This document shows, piece by piece, positions 44,346-56,499 of a stretch of 64,000 nt of DNA (positions within the stretch are counted from its first letter, which is position 1; each line of letters opens with the position of its first letter). Source of the DNA: Ashinkailepas kermadecensis (Eukaryota > Arthropoda > Thecostraca > Neolepadidae). Where the stretch lies: contig JAOTOM010005144.1 of assembly GCA_034440615.1 (NCBI GenBank), positions 800,501 to 864,500 on the forward strand, read 5' to 3'. Both the position numbers and the translations under genes were made by a program. Under the pieces are notes generated by a model, which searched no databases, was not told where the DNA came from, and saw only the letters and a program-made list of their open reading frames with translations.

Positions 44346-45935
44346 CAACCCTGTGTCTGGCACCTTCATCTCTTATATTTTGACGAAAATAACCTCATAC
44401 GGAGATTCTGGGCTCCAATTCCAGCTGTGAAACTTTGAGTGCAATCCAAGCAACGGTGTCTATGTTATAGTGTCGGGAATGTTTGAGAGGTCACCTTGCA
44501 GGGCTGCTTTTGATTGCTCATAACTTTGTGACCGAACATAGCAGCTACATGAATCCAACATTTAAACAAAAATATAAAGCAAATGTTCGAAACGCTCTTG
44601 GCATTATGTATTTATATTTTTGCAGTGATTCTTTCAAAACGGCATCGTAGTAGGTCATGTGACCTGTAGTGACCTCTAACAGATTGAACGTTACATATAT
44701 AACCACACAGAAATGACGAGCCATGATTTATCTGGTAAAATACAACACAAAAAAGTTGTTTTTCTGATTATAAATACATTTTGAGGGCAAGGAGAATGCT
44801 GCATCGCTTCGCCTAATTTCTCGAATAGCCGAGTGGAGCCAACATGTTCAGTGTTCAGTCAGCATGCTATGACCTGAGATCACGGCGATGATCTAGTTGG
44901 TGAGAAGTGCCTGTACTGGGACAGTTCGGTACTTCCCACACGACCTATATTTCCTAGGAGAAATAAGAGCAATCGCTTATTATGATCTTCATTAGCGTAA
45001 TGGCTGATCTGTGTCACACTATCTTTGATGTGGACACAAACTGTGTATCTATTTGACCAAACTGTGACTCTCTGACCCCGAATAGATGCGAGAACTCCAT
45101 AGATGTCGGCCATACTACAAAGAACAGCTGAATCGACCAGAGTTAAAAACACTCTTGACCAGAACGATTGTGTTGGTATTTCAGTAGATAATTGATGGAG
45201 CTTCATTTCCGTGCGGTAATCTGTACAACTTTCAATGTACTACGGGTCATGGCAGTTCAATTGGTCTCAGATCCCGAGGTCAATTGGCCAAAAGCAAATG
45301 AAATGGAAAATACAATGAAAGCAATATATTTCTGTGACATTTCTGAGCTCAAAATTGCACGGATTGCTGTCGTCACACAGTTTTGTACCGGAGATATGCG
45401 CAGTTAAAGACACCCTTACAGGGTGACCTCTCAAAACTGCTTCAGCTAACTCCTAAGCCGTTGCTTTGATGGAGCTCAAACGTTTATAGCTGTATTCGGA
45501 GCCCAAGACAATTATATAACTCATCTTCGTTCGCATATAAAATATTAGTGTGTCAAATTGTCCTTTCAGCGGTGGATTTGTCGTGAAATCTTCCTTCTAA
45601 AAAAGTCAGACTAACAGGTTACTAATAGCTCCGCTGCGTTCCTCGAGAAAATATTCGTTCGAAGAGTAGAGAAGCCGGAGGGACGGCATCAAACCTCCCG
45701 ACGTCAGCAATGTAGCCAGCTGACTGCCACCAGCGCCAGCCGTGTGCACCGGAGCAAAGGGCGACGCCGCCGGAAACTTCTCGGGGGGGGGTGATGGAGA
45801 TGCCAATCAAGGACCATCTCCTGGGCATCGTCAGTGCTCTGAACTGACAGTCTGTTGGGGATGCCTATTCAGGGCCGTCTCCAGTACCTTGTCTGGGAGG
45901 ATGAAGTGCTGATTCAGAGGCGTTAACAGGGAGTT
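44346..45935. other. No gene seen
   Basis: AT-rich unique sequence. A minus frame at 45606-45806 has plausible composition but no ATG-to-stop family match, so I left it out. Confidence 0.3.
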
Positions 45936-46060
45936 GCTATGGGTGGTGCAGGTGCCGATTCATGGGATCAGGGAGCTGCTATGGGTGGTGAAGGTGCTGA
46001 TTCATGGGATCAGGGAGCTGCTATGGGTGGTGAAGGTGCTGATTCAGAGGTGTCGCCGGG
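45936..46060. repeat. 42-bp tandem repeat, 3 copies
   Basis: The unit is GGGAGCTGCTATGGGTGGTG then AAGGTGCTGATTCATGGGATCA in two parts; the last copy diverges. Confidence 0.9.
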
Positions 46061-46490
46061 AAATGGTGCTACAGTAGGGTGGAGTGGTGGAAGTGGTGGA
46101 TCCAGGAAAACTTCCGATGATCTAGGGGCATGTCCAGGGTTTTATTTGGATAGGAGGGACCGACTTAGAGGGCGTCACCGGTAATTTGTCTCGAGGTAGT
46201 GGAGGAAATGCCGATTCAGGGCCGTTCTCAAGATTTTGTGGCACGTAGGATGAGATGTCGGTTCACGGGCTTCACCAGGGGTTGCTAGAGGGAGTGGTGA
46301 GGTCCTTTCGCACACCACTTTAGATTAATGCGAGGTGCGAAACAGGATAATCCACATAATCTAGCTTGCCCCCAATACACAAACCCATTTAATTAGGAGC
46401 AAAACGTATTGGAGGCTATATGCTATTCAAGCGGAACAACCAATTCTATTCTTGTTTACCAATTTTGCATATCCCGCGTCGCCCCTGCCC
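46061..46490. other. No gene seen
   Basis: Unique sequence with weak echoes of the 42-bp unit (GGTGCTACAG, GATTCAGGGCCGT). Confidence 0.3.
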
Positions 46491-46635
46491 AAGAGCCGAC
46501 ACTGGATCCGGACAGTCAATGAGCGGAGCTGACACTGGGTCTGAACAGCCAATGAGCGGAGCCGACACTGGGTCCGGACAGTCAATAAGCGGAGCCGACA
46601 CTGGGGCCGGACAGCCAATAAGCGGAGCCGGTCAC
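46491..46635. repeat. 33-bp tandem repeat, about 4 copies
   Basis: The unit is GAGCCGACACTGGGTCCGGA followed by CAGTCAATGAGCG, with two or three changes per copy. It joins directly to the 53-bp array. Confidence 0.9.
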
Positions 46636-47410
46636 AAGTCCAGTCAGGTGAGCAGGCCTAGATGTGACACTGTCGGGAGCACCTCTACACGTCCGGTGAG
46701 TCGGTCAGTCACCTCTACACGTCCGGTCAGGAGAGCAGGACTAGATGTGGCACTGTCGGGAGCACCTCTACACGTCCGGTGAGTCGGTCAGTCACCTCTA
46801 CACGTCCGGTCAGGAGAGCAGGACTAGATGTGACACTGTCGGGAGCACCTCTACACGTCCGGTCAGGTGAGCAGGACTAGATGTGACACTGTCCGGAGCA
46901 CCTCTACACGTCCGGTCAGGAGAGCAGGACTAGATGTGACACTGTCCGGAGCACCTCTACACGTCCGGTCAGGTGAGCAGGACTAGATGTGACACTGTCG
47001 GGAGCACCTCTACACGTCCGGTCAGGTGAGCAGGACTAGATGTGACACTGTCGGGAGCACCTCTACAAGTCCGGTCACGTGAGCAGGACTAGATGTGACA
47101 CTGTCCGGAGCACCTCTACACGTCCGGTCAGGTGAGCAGGACTAGATGTGACACTGTCGGGAGCACCTCTACACGTCCGGTCAGGTGAGCAGGACTAGAT
47201 GTGACACTGTCCGGAGCACCTCTACACGTCCGGTCAGGAGAGCAGGACTAGATGTGACACTGTCCGGAGCACCTCTACACGTCCGGTCAGGTGAGCAGGA
47301 CTAGATGTGACACTGTCGGGAGCACCTCTACAAGTCCGGTCACGTGAGCAGGACTAGATGTGACACTGTCGGGAGCACCTCTACACGTCCGGTGAGTCAG
47401 TCAGTCACCT
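46636..47410. repeat. 53-bp minisatellite, about 14 copies
   Basis: The unit is GGTCAGGTGAGCAGGACTAG, ATGTGACACTGTCGGGAGCA, CCTCTACACGTCC. Two unit types (GTCGGG and GTCCGG) and CAGGTGAG/CAGGAGAG versions are mixed. The ends carry short GTGAGTCGGTCAGTCA units. Confidence 0.95.
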
Positions 47411-48290
47411 CTACAGTCATCAGTCAGTTAGTCAGTCAGTCAATCATCATTAAGTCAGTAAGTCAGTGATTAATCGAGCTTCAGCCTGCATTAAAGCAAT
47501 AACCTTGTGAATGTGTCTTCACGGTGGTTTTATGGTGTAATATCTCGCGCCGAGCAGCGCTAAATATGAGCCCACTAGTCGACCAGACTGAGCATCTGTT
47601 CAGTGACTGTAATCTAAACCGGTACTTGAGTCTCGTGAATGTCCCGGCAGTACGTCTTCGCTATCAGTGCTGATCCATGGCAGCCCGCTGTCGGATGAGA
47701 CAAAGAGTATTTTCTTTGGATGTCTTTTCCAGGCCGTAAAAGCCCCCTGGAACTACATGTCTACAGGACCATAGAGATGTGCCACGATAGCTTAGCCAAT
47801 TACTGGGAGGGGGAGGGGGTGACAGGATGGGGTCTAGCATTTAGTCAAGTGAGTGGGAGCCACCCGTATGTTTTATTTGTCATAATTAACAAACCAGGTG
47901 AGATTTGTTGGAGATAGAGCGAATGAGAATGGACGAACAACCAACGAATGCGTACAATGAACAGACAATACGTGATGTACACGCGCTCAAAGTGCACTCT
48001 TGTTCATTATGTCCACTGTTGATTGTCATAATGTCCATTATTCATTACATCATTATGTCCACTGCTATTATTCCATTATGTTCACTGTCCATGGTGTCAC
48101 TATGACCACTGTTCATAATGGTATAACCACTGTCATAACGTCATTATGTCCATAGTCCATAATGTAATTGTGTCCATGTTCCTTATAGCCGCCCGGAAGA
48201 GCGTATTTCCAGTTGGCAGTCGGTCAATGCGCCATCAGTATCGACCGGCACTAAATATGGTCACGTAACCGGTCGAGAAGTGGAGGCTCC
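47411..48290. other. No gene seen
   Basis: A short CAGT-rich run to about 47470, then unique sequence. From 48000 to 48180 a degenerate CATTATGTCCACTGTT motif recurs several times. Confidence 0.35.
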
Positions 48291-48295
48291 GACGG

Positions 48296-48590
48296 TCGCT
48301 GGAAGCCCCGACGTCTCGTCAGCCCCGACGTATCGTCAGCCCCGACGTATCGTCAGCCCCGACGTATCGTCAGCCCAGACGTATCGTCAGCCCCGACGTA
48401 TCGTCAGCCCCGACGTATCGTCAGCCCCGACGTATCATCAGCCACGACGTATCATCAGCCCCGACGTATCGTCAGCCCAGACGTATCGTCAGCCCCGACG
48501 TATCATCAGCTTCGACGTATCGTCAGCCCCGACGTATCATCAGCTTCGACGTATCATCAGCCCCGACGTATCGTCAGCCCCGGCGCCATC
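48296..48590. repeat. 17-bp minisatellite, about 17 copies
   Basis: The unit is GACGTATCGTCAGCCCC, with TCATCA, CCCAGAC and GCTTCGAC variants. Confidence 0.95.
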
Positions 48591-48599
48591 TCGATCACG

Positions 48600-49640
48600 G
48601 TCTGAACTTTTTTTCGGCGCCGAGTGTCGGGTCAACACACGGTGGCGACAATATAATGATGGATGTCGAGAAATTTCCTTTAGATGGAACTACTCACATC
48701 GTATGGGAAATGGAGCGCGGGTGGGGGAGGGTGCATCCAGAAGGCAAGAACAAGTTGTTTGGGAGAAGCAAACATTTCAGTCCCATCATGGGTGTCACTT
48801 TATAAAGTTGGTTGCGGGGGGCAAATTATCTTTTGATGAACAGAGCTGACCCGAAAACAATTTGTATTTAGTGTACGACCAAAGGTACAATGGTTCAGCT
48901 TCAGCCTGGTTGCGGGGGGGGGGAAGGGCAAATCAATGATTTGAGGCAGTGGTTCCATACGCAAAGTATGCAAAGTGACACCGCTGAATACCATAGAGAT
49001 AATTCGGAACACTATAATGGACCGAAAATGCCTCTGTGTCGGAAACAGTGGCTCCAGGAGCATGTATTGCAATCATACCGTCATTCTAAAATCGAGGTAT
49101 CAATCAAGTGGAAATGGTATGTCTGGTCACCTGCTTAGCGGGTGGTCACCTGCTTCGCATTGCCTTGGAGCGTTGCATGAAAATCAACCACCTGAAGAAA
49201 AAATTCCTCTACGAACTTCGCAATCTCTCGTCCGTCCTTGAACAGTACTGAAGTGCACAGAGTTCGACATGGAAGACGATGAGTAGGGACACTAATGATG
49301 GGACAGAACAAGAGCCTCTGGCTAGTAGGGATACTAATGATACTAATGACCCTCTGGCTAGTAGGGATACTAATGATACTAATGACCCTCTGGCTAGTAC
49401 GGATACTAATGAGTAGGGACACTAATGATGGGACAGAACAAGAGCCTCTGGCTAGTCTCACTACAAACGCGAGGTCGCAGGATGACTGAATCTTCAACCA
49501 GGAAAGGAAAACCACCTTGCGCCTCCAGCCCGGCTGCTGTTCACCGCCAACAGTCCTGCAGCATTCTGCTTAGGTTGGAAGTGGAACAAAATGCCAAGAA
49601 CATGCCGATTCCGTGGCAAGTGCGCTGCCTTGAATAATTC
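48600..49640. other. Unique sequence with a small imperfect repeat
   Basis: TTGCGGGGGGCAAAT-like blocks occur at about 48809 and 48909. At 49290-49460 the phrase CTCTGGCTAGTAGGGATACT alternates with ACTAATGATGGGACAGAACA about four times. No gene was seen. Confidence 0.4.
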
Positions 49641-49885
49641 CGGAAGTAGAGCATGGTTTGAAATATTCCGCACGTATATCATGGTTTGAACTATGCCGTA
49701 CTTATAGCATGGTTTGAAATATTCCGCACGTATAGTATGGCTTGAATTATCCCGCACGTATAACATGGTTTGAACTATTCCGCACGTATAGCACGGTTTT
49801 CAATATTCCGTACGTATAACTTGGTTTCAACTATTCCACGCGTATAGCATGATTTTAAGTATTTCGCACGTATAGCATGGTTTAT
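49640..49885. repeat. 28-bp tandem repeat, about 8 copies, diverged
   Basis: The unit is ACGTATAGCATGGTTTGAAC then TATTCCGC; each copy carries several changes, so this array is older than most. Confidence 0.9.
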
Positions 49886-49990
49886 CCAGGCAACTTTTCC
49901 TATGCGCGAGCACGCTTTGGACTTCAGCAACTTCAGCTTGATATTCGAAATGAGGAGAAAAAGGCAAAGTTCTCAGCAGCCCAGGGTTGA

Positions 49991-50148
49991 TTGGTTATTG
50001 ATTTTACGACACATCGACCGTTGAGTCATGTAGCGTCGCCAATCTCTCACGCCGATTGGCCGCGGGCGAAGAGTAGCGACAGGTGAGACTCGAACCCACA
50101 ATCTTTCGATTGTGAGACGAGCAACTTACCCCTAGACTACTCGTCCCC
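49991..50148 (-). mobile_element. tRNA-derived SINE, family 3-like, copy 2
   Basis: The minus-strand head GACGAGTAGTCTAGGGGTAA and B box GGGTTCGAGTCTC lead into GGCGACGCTACATGACTC and TGTCGTAAAATCAATAACCAA. Exact 14-bp duplications CAGCCCAGGGTTGA at 49977-49990 and 50149-50162 fix both ends. The head differs from the element at 25525, while the 3' module is shared. Confidence 0.9.
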
Positions 50149-50162
50149 CAGCCCAGGGTTGA

Positions 50163-50845
50163 ATAAATATGTAACCAGCACGGGTATGTTCCCGTCGCTT
50201 ATCTAATTTCATCCAAGCTTATCCAAGCTCATCCGCCCGTTCCCGTGGGCGAGCTCCGGTAGACCTGATCCAAGGTCTTCCAAGCTTTCCTCAAACCTCA
50301 GAGCATCCCATGCTAGTTGGAACATGGATTTTCAAATGAGTTTGGATGATGTTGACAAATGATAGCGAAAGCGGAGAACGTTATAGCGCATTGTGCATCG
50401 AACCTGCCTTCAATGAGTTCTTCTAAGATACACACTTACCTAATATGAAACATAATGCAAATATGCATACATTAAAATCAGAAATTATTATGAAAAAGCA
50501 CCAATGTAACGTTACACTTGAAAAAAAACTTACCAAGTCATGAAAGAACTGCGATCTGTGTCAGAAGCCGCAGCTATCAAAGGCATCAAGCAAGACGCAC
50601 GGGACTCGTAGTTAGTGACTTACTTATCAAATTTATCCAACTTATTCAACATATTCATGTGTTCCCTCCGCAAGGCAAATCCATTATCATTTAAACCCGC
50701 AGTGTCCTATTTGACATTATTTCGGATGAGCGACGGGAACAGGCACTGTCGCTGCCTTATTCGACCCCACATTGTACACAGCCAGAACCCGTGATCTTCA
50801 GAACCCGTGGCCTTCACAAGCCGAATCTTCCATAAACGTGACCAT
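50163..50845. other. No gene seen
   Basis: Unique sequence before the large array; no coding signal. Confidence 0.3.
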
Positions 50846-50849
50846 ACCC

Positions 50850-53800
50850 GCAACTGTGGCCGCACTGTGAATGTACCGCACCTATACCGTGACCACACCC
50901 GCAACTGTGGCTGTACTGTGAATGTACCGTACCCATACCGTGACTGTTCCGTGATTGTACCGTGCCCGTACCGTGACTGTTCCGTGATTGTACCGTACCC
51001 GTACCGTGACTGATCCGTGATTGTACCGCACCTATACCGTGACTGTTCCGTGATTGTACCGCACCTATACCGTGACTGTTCCGTAATTGTACCGTTCCCG
51101 TACCGTACCCGTACCGTGACTGTTCCGTGATTGTACCGTACCGTACCGTGACTGTTCCGTGATTGTACCGTACCCGTACCGTGACTGTTCCGTGATTGTA
51201 CCGTACCATACCGTGACTGTTCCGTGATTGTACCGTACATATACCGTGACTGTTCCGTGATTGTACCGTACCCGTACCGTGACTGTTCCGTGATTGTACC
51301 GTACCCGTACCGTGACTGATCCGTGATTGTACCGCACATATACCGTGACTGTTCCGTAATTGTACCGTTCCCGTACCGTACCCGTACCGTGACTGTTCCG
51401 TGATTGTACCGTACCATACCGTGACTGTTCCGTGATTGTACCGCACCTATACCGTGACTGTTCCGTGATTGTACCGTACCCGTACCGTGACTGTTCCGTG
51501 ATTGTACCGTACCGTACCGTGACTGTTCCGTGATTGTACCGTACCCGTACCGTGACTGTTCCGTGATTGTACCGTACCCGTACCGTGACTGTTCCGTGAT
51601 TGCACCGTACCTATACCGTGAATGTTCCGTGATTGTACCGTACCCGTATCGTGACTGTTCCGTGATTGTACCGTACCGTACCGTGACTGTTCCGTGATTG
51701 TACCGTACCCGTACCGTGACGGTTCCGTGATTGTACCGTACCATACCGTGACTGTTCCGTGATTGTACCGTACATATACCGTGACTGTTCCGTGATTGTA
51801 CCGTACCCGTACCGTGACTGTTCCGTGATTGTACCGTACCCGTACCGTGACTGATCCGTGATTGTACCGCACATATACTGTGACTGTTCCGTAATTGTAC
51901 CGTTCCCGTACCGTGACTGTTCCGTGATTGTACCGTACCATACCGTGACTGTTCCGTGATTGTACCGTACCTATACCGTGACTGTTCCGTGATTGTACCG
52001 TACCCGTACCGTGACTGTTCCGTGATTGTACCGTACCAGTACCGTGACTGTTCCGTGATTGTACCGTACCTATACCGTGACTGTTCCGTGATTGTACCGT
52101 ACCCGTACCGTGACTGTTCCGTGATTGTACCGTACCGTGACTGTTCCGTGATTGTACCGTACCCGTACCGTGACTGTTCCGTGATTGTACCGTACCATAC
52201 CGTGACTGCTCCGTGATTGTACCGTACCTATACCGTGACTGTTCCGTGATTGTACCGTACCCGTACCGTGAATGTTCCGTGATTGTACCGTACCCGTACC
52301 GTGACTGTTCCGTGATTGTACCGTACCCGTACCGTGACTGTTCCGTGATTGTACCGTACCCGTACCGTGACTGTTCCGTGATTGTACCGTGCCTATACCG
52401 TGACTGTTCCGTGATTGTACCGTTACCGTACCGTACCGTACCGTGACTGTTCCGTGATTATACCGTACCTATACCGTGACTGTTCCGTGATTGTACCGTA
52501 CCCGTACCGTGACTGTTCCGTGATTGCACCGTACCTATACCGTGACTGTTCCGTGATTGTACCGTACATATACCTTGACTGTTCCGTGATTGTACCGTAC
52601 CCGTACCGTGACTGTTCCGTGATTGTACCGTACCTATACCGGGAATGTTCCGTGATTGTACCGTACCCGTATCGTGACTGTTCCGTGATTGTACCGTACC
52701 GTACCGTGACTGTTCCGTGATTGTACCGTACCCGTACCGTGACTGTTCCGTGATTGTACCGTACCCGTACCGTGACTGTTCCGTGATTGTACCGTACCAT
52801 ACCGTGACTGTTCCGTGATTGTACCGTACCTATACCGTGAATGTTCCGTGATTGTACCGTACCCGTACCGTGACTGTTCCGTGATTGTACCGTACCCGTA
52901 CCGTGACTGTTCCGTGACTGTACCGTACATATACCGTGACTGTTCCGTGATTGTACCGTACCCGTACCGTGACTGTTCCGTGATTGTACCGTACCCGTAC
53001 CGTGACTGTTCCGTGATTGTACCGTACCCGTACCGTGACTGTTCCGTGATTGTACCGTGCATATACCGTGACTGTTCCGTGATTGTACCGTTCCCGTACC
53101 GTACCGTGACTGTTCCGTGATTATACCGTACATATACCGTGACTGTTCCGTGATTGTACCGTACCCGTACCGTGACTGTTCCGTGATTGTACCGTACCTA
53201 TACCGTGACTGTTCCGTGATTGTACCGTACCTATACCGTGATTGTACCGTACATATACCGTGACTGTTCCGTGATTGTACCGTACCCGTACCGTGACTGT
53301 TCCGTGATTACACCGTACCTATACCGTGAATGTTCCGTGATTGTACCGTACCCGTATCGTGACTGTTCCGTGATTGTACCGCACCGTACCGCGACTGTTC
53401 CGTGATTGTACCGTACCTATACCGTGACTGTTCCGTGATTGTACCGCACCTATACCGTGACTGTTCCGTAATTGTACCGTTCCCGTTCCGTACCCGTACC
53501 GTGACTGTTCCGTGATTGTACCGTACCGTACCGTGACTGTTCCGTGATTGTACCGTACCCGTACCGTGACGGTTCCGTGATTGTACCGTACCATACCGTG
53601 ACTGTTCCGTGATTGTACCGTACATATACCGTGACTGTTCCGTGATTGTACCGTACCCGTACCGTGACTGTTCCGTGATTGTACCGTACCCGTACCGTGA
53701 CTGATCCGTGATTGTACCGCACATATACCGTGACTGTTCCGTAATTGTACCGTTCCCGTACCGTGACTGTTCCGTGATTGTACCGTACCATACCGTGACT

Positions 53801-54700
53801 GTTCCGTGATTGTACCGTACCTATACCGTGACTGTTCCGTGATTGTACCGTACCCGTACCGTGACTGTTCCGTGATTGTACCGTACCAGTACCGTGACTG
53901 TTCCGTGATTGTACCGTACCTATACCGTGACTGTTCCGTGATTGTACCGTACCCGTACCGTGACTGTTCCGTGATTGTACCGTACCGTGACTGTTCCGTG
54001 ATTGTACCGTACCCGTACCGTGACTGTTCCGTGATTGTACCGTACCATACCGTGACTGCTCCGTGGTTGTACCGTACCTATACCGTGACTGTTCCGTGAT
54101 TGTACCGTACCCGTACCGTGACTGTTCCGTGATTGTACCGTACCCGTACCGTGACTGTTCCGTGATTGTACCGTACCCATACCGTGACTGTTCCGTGATT
54201 GTACCGTACCCGTACCGTGACTGTTCCGTGATTGTACCGTGCCTATACCGTGACTGTTCCGTGATTGTACCGTTCCCGTACCGTACCGTACCGTGACTGT
54301 TCCGTGATTATAACGTACCTATACCGTGACTGTTCCGTGATTGTACCGTACCCGTACCGTGACTGTTCCGTGATTGCACCGTACCTATACCGTGACTGTT
54401 CCGTACATATACCGTGACTGTTCCGTGATTGTACCGTACCCGTACCGTGACTGTTCCGTGATTGTACCGTGCCTATACCGTGACTGTTCCGTGATTGTAC
54501 CGTTCCCGTACCGTACCTTACCGTGACTGTTCCGTGATTATAACGTACCTATACCGTGACTGTTCCGTGATTGTACCGTACCCGTATCGTGACTGTTCCG
54601 TGATTGTACCGTACCGTACCGTGACTGTTCCGTGATTGTACCGTACCTATACCGTGACTGTTCCGTGATTGTACCATACCCATACCGTGACTGTTCTGTG
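50850..54700. repeat. 33-bp minisatellite array, about 3.9 kb
   Basis: The unit is ACCGTGACTGTTCCGTGATT followed by GTACCGTACCCGT, with 27-bp and longer units made by losing or gaining ACCGT. Unit types are told apart by CCCGT, CTATA, CATAT, CCATA and CCAGT before the next ACCGTGAC. It ends at a unique CCTCAACAAGC flank, and a diverged CGTGACC-rich stretch continues to about 54830. Long frames on both strands are artefacts of the 11-codon period. Confidence 0.97.
51641..52554 (+). repeat. 914-bp block duplicated at 53491-54404
   Basis: The order of unit variants over this block is repeated 1,850 bp downstream without any insertion or deletion, with only a handful of base changes (for example GTGATTG to GTGGTTG at 54065). 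Confidence 0.9.
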
Positions 54701-54834
54701 ACCTCAACAAGCTTCACCTTCCATAAACGTGACCACACTTGCGACTGTGATCGTAACGTGACCATACCGTAACTGCGCTAGGACTGTACCGGGACTTTAC
54801 AGTGATTGTACCGTGACCGTATCGCAGCGTTATG

Positions 54835-55200
54835 CAGCCAAGCAGCCTTACTAGCTTGGCGAAAAGATATTGTGCTGCTATTGATAAAGATAAGGAGATA
54901 ACTAAAAAAAGGTATTACACTTCACCGATGTGCTGATATCGGGCTGTAAATATGCCAATCTGACCTTGGGTATATTTTTTTCTGCCGGCAAGGCTATTGT
55001 GAAAATGTTATGAAAGACTAATACAATAGAAGCGACGAAAACGAGCAATTTGTAATTTACATGCAGTTAATATGCAAGCCTTTGTTAATCGTGTTTTGCT
55101 GTGGTTTGGCGACAATCTATTTTCCGCTGTAAAGCCATCACTTGTCACTGCCAGATAGCACTTCGACAATAATCCGACACAACTCAGGCTCCGGTGAAGC
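54835..55200. other. No gene seen
   Basis: AT-rich unique sequence between two arrays. Confidence 0.3.
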
Positions 55201-55204
55201 ACCT

Positions 55205-55345
55205 GCAGTGGCAGTACTCTCGCTTTGGTGAAGGATTTCGGCCGGCAGTACTTACGCTTTGGTGAAGGATCTCGGATGGCAGTACTCACGCTTTGGTGAA
55301 GGACCTCGGGCGGCAGTACTCACGCTTTGGTGAAGGATCTCGGAT
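55205..55345. repeat. 34-bp tandem repeat, 4 copies
   Basis: The unit is GGCAGTACTCACGCTTTGGT then GAAGGATCTCGGAT. Confidence 0.92.
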
Positions 55346-55609
55346 GAGACGATGACACTGCACGTGCTGCCCTCTGCCGACAAAAGACCACAATAAGTCC
55401 ATGTGTAGCTCGCTTCTTCGTCGTTGTTTATTTATTCTGTTCATCATTTTAATTAAGTGACATTAATTTACCAGATCGATATCACACCGTTCAGCAGCTG
55501 CCACACAATTCTGCAGTATCTGGCATCACCTTCAAACAAACATGTCGAGGATATTCGATTGAGCATCGACGTACCATGCTTTACCTCAGTGTTCCATGAA
55601 TACAACAAC

Positions 55610-56497
55610 AGTACAACACACAACATACAAACTTCACCGAGACGCTCCACCTATCGGCAGTGCCATGTCCAATACAGTTGCCGAGTGGAACCGTCAGAGT
55701 TCTGACAGATCACACATGTCCATCAACACACAACATACAACATACAACACACATCAACACACAACACACAACATACAAACTTCACCGAGACGCTCCACCT
55801 ATCGGCAGTGCCATGTCCAATACAGTTGCCGAGTGGAACCGTCAGAGTTCTGACAGATCACACATGTCCATCAACACACAACATACAACATACAACACAC
55901 ATCAACACACAACATACAACATACAAACTTCACCGAGACGCTCCACCTATCGGCAGTGCCATGTCCAATACAGTTGCCGAGTGGAACCGTCAGAGTTCTG
56001 ACAGATCACACATGTCCATCAACACACAACATACAACATACAACACACATCAACACACAACATACAACATACAAACTTCACCGAGACGCTCCACCTATCG
56101 GCAGTGCCATGTCCAATACAGTTGCCGAGTGGAACCGTCAGAGTTCTGACAGATCACACATGTCCATCAACACACAACATACAACATACAACACACATCA
56201 ACACACAACATACAACATACAAACTTCACCGAGACGCTCCACCTATCGGCAGTGCCATGTCCAATACAGTTGCCGAGTGGAACCGTCAGAGTTCTGACAG
56301 ATCACACATGTCCATCAACACACAACATACAACATACAACACACATCAACACACAACATACAACATACAAACTTCACCGAGACGCTCCACCTATCGGCAG
56401 TGCCATGTCCAATACAGTTGCCGAGTGGAACCGTCAGAGTTCTGACAGATCACACATACTTATCCGCAGTGCCATGTCCAATACAGTTGCCGATTGA
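55610..56497. repeat. 148-bp tandem repeat, about 6 copies
   Basis: The unit contains an ACAACATACAAC-rich half and a half running CTTCACCGAGACGCTCCACC to GTTCTGACAGATCACACATG. The middle four copies look identical, so expansion was recent. The first copy is shorter and the last is cut and rejoined at TCCGCAGTGCCATGTCCA. Confidence 0.97.
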
Positions 56498-56499
56498 CA

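Noticed and set aside
45606..45806. Minus frame ending EERSGAISNLLV
   Set aside because: Composition is plausible, but it has no recognisable family and no clear splice sites.
50707..54296. Long GTITEQSRYGY-type frames
   Set aside because: They arise from the 33-bp array on both strands; frame switches follow the irregular units, as expected for non-coding repeat.
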